The position numbers were made by a program, and so were the translations under genes. The notes below the pieces were generated by a model. It did no database searches and was not told the DNA's origin. It saw only the letters and a list, made by a program, of their open reading frames with translations. Below are positions 1-11,861 of a DNA stretch of 55,028 nt, in pieces. How positions within the stretch are numbered: the first letter of the stretch is position 1; every line of letters starts with the position of its first letter. The stretch is taken from the NCBI GenBank assembly GCA_015657535.1, contig JADHZB010002061.1, positions 1 to 55,028 of the forward strand, read 5' to 3'. The stretch is from Nephromyces sp. MM_2019. Its lineage: Eukaryota; Apicomplexa; Aconoidasida; Nephromycida.

Positions 1-80
<80 letters not shown>
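1..80. repeat. (GT)n microsatellite at the window edge
   Basis: Forty uninterrupted GT dinucleotides, then short GT/AT variants. It lies downstream of the minus-strand PIGV-like gene and may run on beyond the window. Confidence 0.98.
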
Positions 81-88
<8 letters not shown>

Positions 89-244
89 GTGTATAGTATG
101 AAGATAAAATCTGTGTGTAGGTGATGTATGTAAATAACAAGTTTGATATTTATGTATAGCCTTACTAATGAGATATTATATTATTTATTATAATGTGTAG
201 AGCGTGTGTGTAATATGTTAGATTATAACTCAATCTTTATATAT

Positions 245-3200
245 CTATGTCCAAGTAATATAACTAGCAAATAATAATGGCCCAATAACAAAATAAAAAA
301 GAGAACAGTATATCCAAATAGAGGTAAGTTTCTTATTTATATTTGAAATTATGTGTGTGTGTGTGTATAAGGGTGATTTGTTAATAGGCAGTATATCAAT
401 ATTTCTTGTATCCATTCCTGCATTACTTGTTACACATTGGGTATTGTGTGCATTGAGATAATTTATTGAAATGTGTGTAATTATGATTGGGTAACCCACA
501 GATAGCCTCAAGAATACCTGTACACATTTTTATAAAATGTTACACATTAATTTTGTGTGTAGAGTTTGATCTATGTATATACACAATTGATATATTGATT
601 AAAACTAATAGAAATATATATTTCAGTACCAATTAGCTATATAACTACATACAAATTATGTTTAAATTATATTTAAATTACATATACTAGATTCCTAAAC
701 AAGCAATCTATATAAAAGTTACACACACATGGATTTGGAGTTAGTATCCATAGTCTATATATAAAAATCATGCACACAAAGATTTGTATCTAGAATTTAC
801 ACACATAAAATTCAGTAAAAAAATCTAGTTCAATATACACATTTGAATCACAGTATTTTACCTCAGGGTGGCTTGTAAGTAAACAAAAAATCGAGAGTAA
901 ACACACCTGTGTGTAATATTCAATAAGTGGATGATCTGCTAACCAAATGAGTAAAAATAAGATTTTGTGTAGGAATGATTGGCCTGTAAATTTTACAAAT
1001 TTTATGTGTGTGTTTACAGTTTATGTTTTATAAGTGTTATCTAAGTGGATTTGTGGGTTAGTGTGTGTAATAATTATTATATTGTTATAGGTTTTCAGTT
1101 GCCCGTTCATATTCAATAATTAATGAAATTCATACACTTTAATCATGTGAATAGAATATCTCTAGGCTTATATTCAAAAAGAGTGTGTGTGCAATATTCT
1201 GGTTATTCATTTAATATAAATTGTTAATTAATGTATGTGTTTGTAGTCTAAAAAGATATATATGTGAATAATTTTTCTCTTGATAACATAACTAACCTTT
1301 AAAGTACTTTTCATAGTAATCTAGAGCTTGATTAATACACATTGTAAGGAATTCAACACACATTAATATAGATAATAAATAGAGGGGTAAAGAGTAAATA
1401 ATGCGATAAAGTTTATTGACAGAAAATGAGGCAAGAAAATCAACATTCCAATATTTTTTTTGTATATATTTGTAGATGTTTGGTAGCTTCGATTTACACC
1501 AAATTGGGATTGTGTGCTTACAATCTGTTGAAGTTGTAGTGTGTGTGTATACACCAGTCCTTTGTAGCTGTGGTATAGAGTTAATGTTTGATTTATCTAT
1601 ATTGTTTTCAGGTTTATTATTGCTTTCATAATAATGAGATGAGTTTAAGAAATTGTGTGTGTATTTATATGTGGAATCTATAGAATGTGTCCATTGAGTC
1701 GAACTTATAGGTGTATATGCACACATGTTTACAAATAGCTGCGGATAGGTTTGAAGGATGGATCTACCATACAACTTATTCTTATATGATGAAAGAAAAT
1801 GTTTACAGTGATTTAGGCAAGTGTGTGTATTCATAGATGGCTTGTTTGTATACCCAAAGTTGATTCTATAAGAATGTGGAGGATCAAGTGTGTATAAAGG
1901 GGGATACAAATGTGTATCTGTGGGATTGTTTCCACTGTCCAAAAATTGTGGTTGCAACTGTTTGAAGATTGGGAATGTTTTGGGAAATGTGTGTGTAAAA
2001 TTACAAGTACAATACAACTGATAGGCGAAATAAAGATATAGGAACAGTGGATAAATTGTAAAAAACGCCTGTAGTAGTCCAATAATTGATTGCAATAAAA
2101 TTTTGAAAAAATTGAGCAAAAATATAATACCATAACCTAGAGGTGAACTCATGTTAGGGGACTGATTAGTTAGACTATACATGGGATTAACCATAGCTGA
2201 TATGTTATCAAATGGTTCAGAATCATGAGTTTCCCTAGTATTTTGTTTGGTATGCACATATCTTTGTGGTTTAAAATTATTGGGTTTGTTCCCCTTTCTC
2301 AATAAAGAGTTTTTTTCTTCTGAAATTTCTAGTTGTGATTGTTGATTTTCGCAAGGTAAATTGGCCTTTGTAGTTTTCTCAACATTATGTAACTGAGTAT
2401 TCCCTCTTATTCGATTATATCCGATTGAAAAATATCTCACAAACAGTAGAAATGGTTTAGTGGTAAAAATATCCCAGCTGTATGTAGTAGTGTTTTTGGG
2501 AGTTCTATAGACCAAATACTTGATAAAACGAAATAAATTAAAACGCCTCAAATTGTAGAAAAAAAGAGGTATAATATGAAGAACTCCATTTGAGCGGATG
2601 ATACTTGAACTTGCAAAGAGGAAAACGCCGATCCAACCAAACAGCTGGGAAACAAAATGATTCCCTATAACATATCATTGATTATAATATGTGTGGGTGG
2701 TGTAGGTATGTTTGAGCGCAATAGGAATAAAAAGATATTCAAAGATGTAAAAGAATAATCAATTGATTTTCATAAATAGGCTGATTTCTATCATGAGAAA
2801 ATGTATATACATTATAACATATGAGGGATTCTGAACATTTTCAGTATGATCAACTTTGTTATAAATAATACAGATATTCTTATTCTAACCCGATGATGTT
2901 AGTCCAAGATGATTACATTTCCACTCTGAAAGATATAGAAATATCATGCCCCAGACACTAACACATGCAAAGAGGGTATCACTGTATAATGCTGAAAGAT
3001 GGACACTTGAAGCATGGAAACTGAAGAAAAAAACAGAAGTGTAGGCAATCATATATCCTTGTAGGTCAAGTGATTGAGCAAGTTCTTTCAATTTGCCATA
3101 GGTACTTGGTGTTCTAGCAGACTCACTAGATTTTGTGTATATATCTGGCTCTTTTGAAGATTTTTCTTTGATGCCATGGCTGTTCTCCAAGCAATTATTA

Positions 3201-4258
3201 GTTTCTGCTTCGGGAATATCTCGAGCTGAAGTGAGAGATTGTAGAGAGTTGGGATGAGGCTTTTGATTATGTGAGCTGAGGACCTGGTTCTTAGGGCCCT
3301 GAGAGTTTGTGTGACCATTGGATTGATTCGGGATTGATTTATTACTTATCCTATCCTTTTTATAATTGCTATTAATTTTCTCCTGGAGGTTATCGGATGG
3401 TGTAGATTTTTGATTTGAATTATAAAGAAATTTTGTAGTGCATTGGGTATTTAAATGTTTGAAAATTAATAAATTAAATATATAGATACCCAAAGATGTT
3501 AAAACAAATAATACAAAATTTAGAGCCACGCCCACCCATATCAAAAGTAGTCTTTCATCCACAAATCTAGGTGGCCTGAGCCCGAGAATTTGGGTATAAG
3601 TCCATCTCAGGAATAAAGGGAAGCCTGGAAGAAAGGCATGCGTATGTTCATAAACATATGTAGCACCTGAAAGTGCTAAAATGAAGAAGTATTCACTATC
3701 CCAGCTTAGAAAGCTCAATGCAAGCTTAGGGACCTCAAAGATTGGAGATTGATTAATTAATTCTGAAGTATTTAAATTCAAGTTTGAGTAACTGTCTTGA
3801 AGAGTTTGGGACAGAGTGTCTCGAGATAATATTTTTAAAGTATCTTGTGTAACATTGTTGATTGTGTTTAGCTGCGCTTTGATAGTAGATTCTTTCGAAC
3901 TGAATTCGTGTTGATAAGCAAATAGTTCCTCGCCCAAGCTCCCTTGTACATCTAAAGTTTTGCCAGATTCTGATTTTTTAACCCAGATCTCCTTTAACGA
4001 TTGAGATTTAAAATGTGTTAGTGTGTGTCTGGATTGAGGTCCATGTGAGTCTTCATTGAAATTTGGTATTGACTGAAAAAATAGTAAGGATGATGACCTA
4101 TGATAAGGTGAGAATAGCACCGTAGAAATAGTATATAGGCCAAAACAAAGCAAACGGGAGAACACACAAATACAAAGGCCCAGAGCTAAGTATTTCAGAG
4201 CTTTGATACTAGATCCTGATAAATTGAGGGGTCTTTGTTTTTTTATAAGATTTTCCAT
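245..4258 (-). CDS. PIGV: GPI mannosyltransferase 2 (PIG-V/Gpi18 family), 4 exons
   Basis: PIG-V adds the second mannose to the GPI anchor in the ER lumen, using dolichol-phosphate-mannose; it is a multi-pass membrane enzyme. Exons: 4258-2890, 2664-1297, 983-907, 331-245. All phases fit and give about 966 aa ending in TAG. The first ATG is followed by an N-terminal membrane anchor with SRLLCFGL. The catalytic-loop signature WDSEYF is at residues 186-191 and AFLP at 208-211. Later come a SALYSDTLFA stretch, IIRSNGVL, a KYIQKKYWNV motif near residue 860, and the C-terminus YFVIGPLLFASYITWT, matching the family's hydrophobic ...PWT end. The protein is about twice the human length because of hydrophilic, Ser/Asn-rich inserts at about residues 50-180 and 270-398 and another in exon 2. 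The last acceptor (AAG) is weak, so that boundary is the least certain. Family assignment is strong. Confidence 0.92.
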
Positions 4259-5818
4259 AATATATTTGCTTTATTATTTTAAAAATAAATCAGGCTTAAA
4301 ACTTCCCTGATGCATTAATTATTTGTTGTCTAGCACGTTATATGTGAGTATTAAGTTTGTATCAAGCTAAATTATGTATTTTCAGTAAAGATTTTCAGGA
4401 CATATGATAGATTTTCAACACATTTCAAAGTAATACTCTGAATGTGTAATTTACATTTAGTCTTTATTATTTAGCATCTAAAAGAAATAATTGGCACAGC
4501 TTGAGAAATATGAGCTCATTGAGAAAATCTAAAGCAAGTCTTTAATATAAATATGCCGAGATTAAATATAGTCCTAAACCTTTGCTAATAATACTCAATC
4601 CGATTCAAAAACAAGCAGCTGGTTTTTGATTATTTCAAAAGAATTATATTCTTAAAGTGTTACGAAATTACCGTTTAAAGGCTAATAAAATATTTATATT
4701 TGTAATTTTATCTATGAAATCTTTCCCTGATATAATTACAAAATAAGGACTCAAAGTATACATTGAAGTTTGTTAAGTGTGTATTGTCCTTGAAACTGAT
4801 ACATTTTGGTATTATCTGCTTGTGTCTAAACTATAAGATTGATTCATCTTTGGAATGAGTATTTGTTTTATTTTATAGAAAGCCTCAAAATTTCATTTTC
4901 ATCAATGTTTTCATTTATGGAACCTGATGGCCCAAACCTTAAGAAACTACACTAAAACAAATATATATATATATATTTCTGGAAGTCTTTGAAGAAATTC
5001 TCGAGTTTTTTTGAGAAACTGCACTTTTGAAAAATTTCTGTGTAATTCAGAAGAACAATATAACTATTGATGTACAACTTAAATATAATTTATTTATTAG
5101 TTGATGGATTTTTAAAATCAATATAACCATAGGGATAAGAATTATTAGTTTAAGAATTGAATCAAGATCAAAATTTGTTTCGTATTTAAATTCTACCAGA
5201 TGCAATAGATAAAAGCTTAGTTTAGGTTTATTGACTTAAAAATCAATAAACATGTTTTAAATTATCTGAAAATAGATAGTATAAATAAATTTATTACTTT
5301 TACCTACTTAAGAATGAATATATTTTTGTTGAAGTTGTAAAGGCTTGTTAGTTAAAAATAGTAAAATATTGTTAGTTTGAAATTCAAATGAGTAATTTTC
5401 AAAAATTCATATTGTACATTTCTGTTAATACTAAATTAGCTAATATTTAGCTATAAAATTTGTAGAAAACTATAAAACATGGGATATCAAGCTTTTCAGC
5501 AAATCAAATTTTATTACATAAAAACATAATAAAATTGTTTAACCTGAAAGATAGTTATGTTACATATATCTAATAAACAAATGAAAAATCCTTTATTATA
5601 TGTATAGATTTGGAGATAAAATCATCCATCCTCTCAGACAGCTATCATACTTAAAGATAATAATTGAAATCACAACCAATATGAAGAACAAAATAAGGTT
5701 TTTTATGAAATACTTATATAGGGAAATTTTATGTTAAAAATTTCCCTTTTAACAAGTGTTAGTTTGTAATAACATATACGTATACTGCAATTTCCTGCTT
5801 GTAGGTAAGTAATAAGTA
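4259..5818. other. intergenic spacer, no gene seen
   Basis: AT-rich sequence between the start of the PIGV-like gene and the stop of MCCB, both on the minus strand. No conserved coding frame was recognised. It should hold the PIGV promoter and the MCCB 3' end, but no specific motif can be claimed. Confidence 0.6.
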
Positions 5819-8800
5819 TTACATACGAAATACACCGAATTTAGTTCCTTCTGATGGTTGATGAAGGGAGGCAGATAAGGCCAAACCCAGTATGGGGCGA
5901 GTATCTTTAGGATTAATTACACCATCATCCCATAATCGAGCAGTAGAGTAAAAAGCAGTACTTTCATATTCAAATTGTTTCATCAATGAAGACTAAAAGA
6001 ATTTGAAAATAAATTATAAATAGATAGGTGCAATCATATTTACATTAAAAATACCATTTATAATTGTGTATCTATTGTTATAAAAAGAGTTTGATAAGAG
6101 GATACACACCTTTAGATTTTTTTCCTCATTTGTGCTTAACTTTCTATTCTTCGTTTTAGATGCCATTGCAATTTCTAGCAATACATCTGAAACATCAGGA
6201 TGTGTACTTGTCAATATGTGTATAGGTAAACGTTATGAAACACGAGATATACCAATCTATATAGTACCTGAAGCTTGCTCTCCACCCATTACAGCTGTAC
6301 GGGAATTAGGCCAGAGAAATAAAAAACGTGGGTCAAAGGCACGCCCACACATACCGTAATTTCCAGCACCATAAGATGCTCCAATAATCAAAGATAGCTT
6401 TGGCACATTTGCGCAAGAAACTGCTGTGACTAATTTTGCACCATTTTTTGCCATACCTCTCCTTTCAGCATCACTTCCAACCTATAAATAGTAATTAATT
6501 ATGTGTATAGTATAATTAATATTGTTTGGTCAGGTTAATAGAATTTGGCTAAACTCAATTGCTGGATATCGAATTTTGATAATTCTGTGATGAGAGCTGA
6601 TATAAACACTAATATAGAGCAAAATTATAGCTAGAATTTACCATAAAACCTGTTATATTTTGCAAAAATATAATTGGGATATTTCTTTGGCAGCAGAGTT
6701 CAATAAAATGTGTGCCGTTGAGAGCTGATTCAGAAAGTAATACCCCATCATTTTCAATTATACCTGAATATATATAAAGTATCTCAAAATATGAGGGAAA
6801 TAAAGATAAGATTGTTAAATTCATGGCTATATAAAATCAAATTTACATTTCAACATATTTTCACAAAATTAGAAAAACATGAATAGGTCTATTCAAAACA
6901 TTTATAAGTAAACATTATGTGTGTGCCATGTAATATACCTATTGGTATGCCATATAATTCAGGAAAGCCTGTAATTAGCGTTTGACCATAATTTCTTTTG
7001 AATTCAGAAAATCCTGATTTGTCAACAATTCTCAAAATTATTGAACGGATATCAAAAGGCTTCCTTAAGTTTGTTTGAGCCAGCCCATTCAATTCATTTT
7101 GAACAAACAAAGGATCTTCATAATTTTTCTTTATTCTGTCTGAAATATTCATAAAAGAGAAATGTCCAATCTTATTGTACTGATTAAGATAGAGTTAATA
7201 ATAATTGATATATGTGTGAAAAAATGTGGTTAAATGCTATATAGAAGGAATCTCCATTCTTACTGTACTGATTAAGAAATAGCTAAAATAAATAAAATTA
7301 TTCAAGCATAGTTCACCATAGTATAAAATGATACAAAATTGTTATTTATAGTTTAACATAGTTCAAAATGGCTCAAAATGGTTAAATATAGTATATAATA
7401 ATTAAAGAAAGCCCAAAATAATTCAAAATGCTGATTTCATGTGTGTAAAAAAGTAGTTAAATGATATCATTGAAATTAAATGATAGAAATCACCTATAAA
7501 GACGATAAAAATTGATCTCAATGCTTGATGTATATGAAAAATTGATTACCTTTCAAAGGGTTATTGACCAGTGTGTTTGGAAAAGTTGAAATCGATTGTC
7601 TTGCTAAACAAAGTGCATGATAATTATCTTCCTGGGTAGTTAGTTAATTAGAAGGAGTATAGTGAAATTTTTTAAATTGTAAAATATATAAATAATTTAA
7701 TAGCCTATATATATTAATTGTAAATGAAATAATACTACAAATATAAATAGGTATTGAAATCATCTTAAACATTGATTCTACACTAGAAACATTATTTCTG
7801 AAAATTTTGAACAATTCAAAACATGTAATGATCTATAGCCTAGTTGAAGTATAAATAGTACAGATTATATAAATATTTTACAAATTTAGCTTACTGCAAT
7901 ATGGTCTGTAACACCTGAAATAGCTGAATGTTATTTGGCACCTATAATTGCATATTAGATAGCACACATATAAATGAAATTATGAAAATAAAAAATTATA
8001 AAAGATATGTTGTATCGATACATACTTTAATGCCTTCTCTCTTTCTATGTATACATATATATATATATATATATATATTTATAAGTGTTCAACATTACAT
8101 AAACATGTTGATCTTGTCGTAAGCATATAAATGTACAAACATATAAATATATAGATATATAAATATATAGAGAAATATATTGTGTTGTATATAAATAAAT
8201 AGTATGCCTATAGGTTCAATAAATCATGTATATATTATAGTAATATGTATATGTACACACACATATTCGAATTGAAATACCAAAATGAAATTTAAAAAAT
8301 TTAATTTACATCCGAGATCTTCATCGCTTACTACCCCTCCTGTTGCAGCTTTGACAAGTGGTGGGCTATATACAAAGTGAGAAGGTGTGTAAATTAAGGA
8401 AATATTTAAAGTTGAAATATTATTGTAATTTGTGTGCGTGTGAGCTAAGGGAATGTTCAAAGTTGAAATATTATTAAATTTTGTATGTTAAGGAAATGTT
8501 CAAATTTGAATTATTATTATTTTGTGTGTGTGTGTGAGCTAAGGAAATATTCAAAGTTGAAATATTATAAAAATTTGTGTGTATGTTAGTTCAGGTGTGT
8601 AAAAAGATTAGATAATTCTCAATTGATAAAATTTATACTCCTTGAATTTTAGATAGAGTAATTCATAAAGGATAGATATAAAAGTGAATTTATTTGTAAA
8701 TATAATAACTAGATATAAGAAGCAACCCGTAGTAAATATAAAAGGAACTTTAGCCAAATCAATTTAAATTTTTTATAAACATCTATAAAATGTTACATAC

Positions 8801-11800
8801 AAGCCAAATCAATATATAAATTCTTTATAAATAACTCTAAAATGTTACACACACACATGCATATTACCCTGCTAAATGAATGCTTCCTTGGTTACGTACA
8901 ATAATTGATTGATCAGACATGGCTGGTACATAGGACCCACCCGCTGTACATGAGCCCATTACAATGGACTGTAAAAAGGTAATAAAATTATTAGATGTAT
9001 ATACATGTATATATGTATATATGTGTGTATGTTTATGTGTTTGTGTAGATGTGTGTATACGGTCTCAAGTGGTGTGTAGATGTAGCGGTCGATATATTTA
9101 ATTGAACTGTACTAGTATAGGTGTGTGTGCACAGGATTTCTTATATAAATGTAATTATAATTGATATATATGTGTATATGTGAAATTTTGTGTACGTGTA
9201 TGATTAATATTGATATATATATATATATATATATTCATCTAGGTTTTCTTATACACATATCAACATGAGGGGTGAAGTTGTGTGTGTGTGGGTGCTTGAG
9301 GGGATAGGATTTAATTGGACGAATATATTTTATATATTAAATTAGTATGCTATCAATTCAGATGTGTTACTACAATAGTAATTTGTGTGGTAGGGAATAC
9401 AAAAATGAAATCATCATAGGGTAAGTAGGTTATTATAAATAAACACAATAATTAAGATATTTTCCTGTACAAGTATCTGCAAAAATTGATATAAATAAGA
9501 CGATATTTAGTATATCATTTATCGAGAAAAATCGGTGGTGTGCAGGTATAATCAATTTTTTCATGAGAATTACACACATATGATATATGTAGATTAATGT
9601 TCTAATTTACAATTTGAGGTATTCTTTCAGCCGACAAATTAGCCTGATTGTAAAATATCCTCCCAAAATGAAACTTGTCAGGAAAAACACTTTCTTGTTT
9701 GGGTAGATATGCTCCACCACTATCAACAAGGTACACACACGGTAGCCTGTTTTGATAGGCAATTTCTTGGGCCCTTATATGTTTCTTCACAGTAATAGGA
9801 AAGTAAGCACCACCCTTTACGGTTGCATCTGAAGACCAATATACATAGAGTGACTTGTGTGGATAGCAGGTATGATGTGTAAATATGAATTGAATTTTGA
9901 ATATATATGTGTGTGTAAAATATTGTATAATTATAGTTGGTAGTTTGAATGTGTAGGTGAAGTAAGTTCCGAGTCTACCCTCAAGTTGGTTAACCAGTGT
10001 TTCTTGTATATTTGTAATTTAGTGTGCTTGTAGGAATACACACTTGAAGTATAAAAATAGTAGAATTTAAATGTTAATGAGCGTGTAAGTGTAGGTTCTA
10101 ACTATAATTAAATGAAGAATTTGAGTATATGGAGTGGCCTTGAATTGAAAATAAGTAAGGTCAAACTATATTCCTAAGTGTGTGTAAGATGTGATATATA
10201 TACCCAAACAAAAAAAATACAAAAAATTTAGAGTAAAATTTGAGCTAGATAAGGTTCTATAGTAGTCCCTACTATATTTATAGTATTAACCATTTGCAAT
10301 AATGATACACAATTTCCTACACACACTTCCAATCCCCGTCACAATGCCTACACAAGGCACAGGTTCCTCATATAATTCATAGGCAGCCTAGAGTGTGCAT
10401 AATATTTATTTATTAGCTTATTTCAGTGTGTCAGAGTGAAATAGCTTGATGAAATTAAGTTACATACACCTATGTGTTAAACCTATATGATATTTTCTTA
10501 ATCTTTGATATACATTAAGAGCACAAACTCATAATTCAATTTATTGATGTGTGTATTATATATATGTCTTATCAGCTGAAGATTCATTAAGTATGTGTTA
10601 GTATCTATAAAAGCTTTTAGTCAGGTTGTTGTAAATAGTTGTTTAGTAATAAGAGATAGCAAAGCAATATGAGTTTGTGATTATATATTGTGGTGAAAAT
10701 GTAAGCCTATATGTTCTAAAAACTCAAGACTTAAATTGAATAAAGAATATGAGATCAAGTTAAATGAGTGTGTGTGGGATTATGATTATGAAGAGCCTTC
10801 ACTTGTGTGTATAATATAGTGCTCATATATAATTCTAGGGTTTTGTATCTTCAAACAAAGTGTGTGTATTCAACGCCAAACAAACCAGTTGAGATAGCTC
10901 AAGAAAGGGTGATCCTGAGTCGATAAGTAAATCAATTCGATCTCTAACTAACAACTTTTTTCGGGCTTGGTGCTTCTCTCGAGCATTGGGAGATCCACCT
11001 TGAGCAAATTTGTGTGCATCTTCGATCAGTTTTCCACACATCTGATCCATTAATCCTGTGGGTTTGTTTCAAAAAAACAATGGAAAATTCATGCCTCTTA
11101 TATCATTTTGTACAGGTTTCTGAAAGTCTTATTTATTCAAGCAATAAAGATCTGTTTCATATAAATATATATATATCTATATCAAGAAATTGCTCCTTCA
11201 GAAGGGTATATAAACCTTTATGAATGGTTTAACTGTGTATGCCTTTAAAGCTTTTGTAAAATGCTTTCTTATGTTGAGAATTTAGGTATTGAGTGAAGCT
11301 TTCGAATAGTCTATATATTACAAAAGAATTCCTAACAACAAATTTTTTACTTATCATTAATACACACACCTTTGTAATTTTTCTAATAGTGATTCAATAA
11401 AAAAATCCACAATGATTACGCACACATGCACTTTAGGGTCTACAATCCAATAATTGAGTATATTTATTATATAGATTTGGAAAGCAAATCAGATAAACAA
11501 TCTCAAACAAACTTAATTAGTAATGGAAACAAATCCAGCATAATTGTGTAGTGAGTTATTTTACATACACAGTTCATATTAGAGCAATTATCTATATGAA
11601 TTTATAAAGACCTTTGTTTCGCCTGAATTCCTCATTCTCAGGATCAATTCTGTTTGGGATATCGGGAGGAGTCAAGTGGTGTGCATACCATGTGGTTGAA
11701 GTTGATTTATAAGAAGTATAATTAAAGCGTTGAGAGGAACCAAAAGGGCTTAGATGCGACCATCTTTAAATAGTTGAAATTTGATGTGTTGGGTAGTGAA

Positions 11801-11861
11801 CCAATTTTGGAAAAGTTCTCAAATGACTTTTAAAAATTGTTGAAATTGGTGAGCGTTTCAT
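5819..11861 (-). CDS. MCCC2: methylcrotonoyl-CoA carboxylase beta subunit, 13 exons, two in-frame TAA
   Basis: Carboxyltransferase subunit of the biotin-dependent mitochondrial enzyme converting 3-methylcrotonyl-CoA to 3-methylglutaconyl-CoA in leucine breakdown. Exons: 11861-11612, 11055-10886, 10387-10291, 9828-9611, 8968-8868, 8365-8310, 7941-7895, 7631-7550, 7139-6939, 6763-6642, 6481-6268, 6186-6110, 5992-5819. Phases agree at every junction, giving 603 codons including the stop. Diagnostic stretches are [92 protein letters not shown] and the C-terminus TKFGVFRM. The N-terminus ([20 protein letters not shown]) is basic and hydroxylated with no acidic residue, like a mitochondrial presequence. 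Oddities: codon 32 (11768-11766) and codon 301 (7933-7931) are TAA. The second can be skipped by an in-frame acceptor that starts exon 7 at 7923. The biotin-carrying alpha subunit is not in the window. Confidence 0.96.

Noticed and set aside
5819..11861. Reassignment of TAA to an amino acid, suggested by two TAA codons in MCCB
   Set aside because: TAA ends MCCB itself at the conserved C-terminus and also ends the 355-aa and 77-aa genes, and long exons elsewhere contain no in-frame TAA. Nonsense change, sequence error or splicing is simpler.
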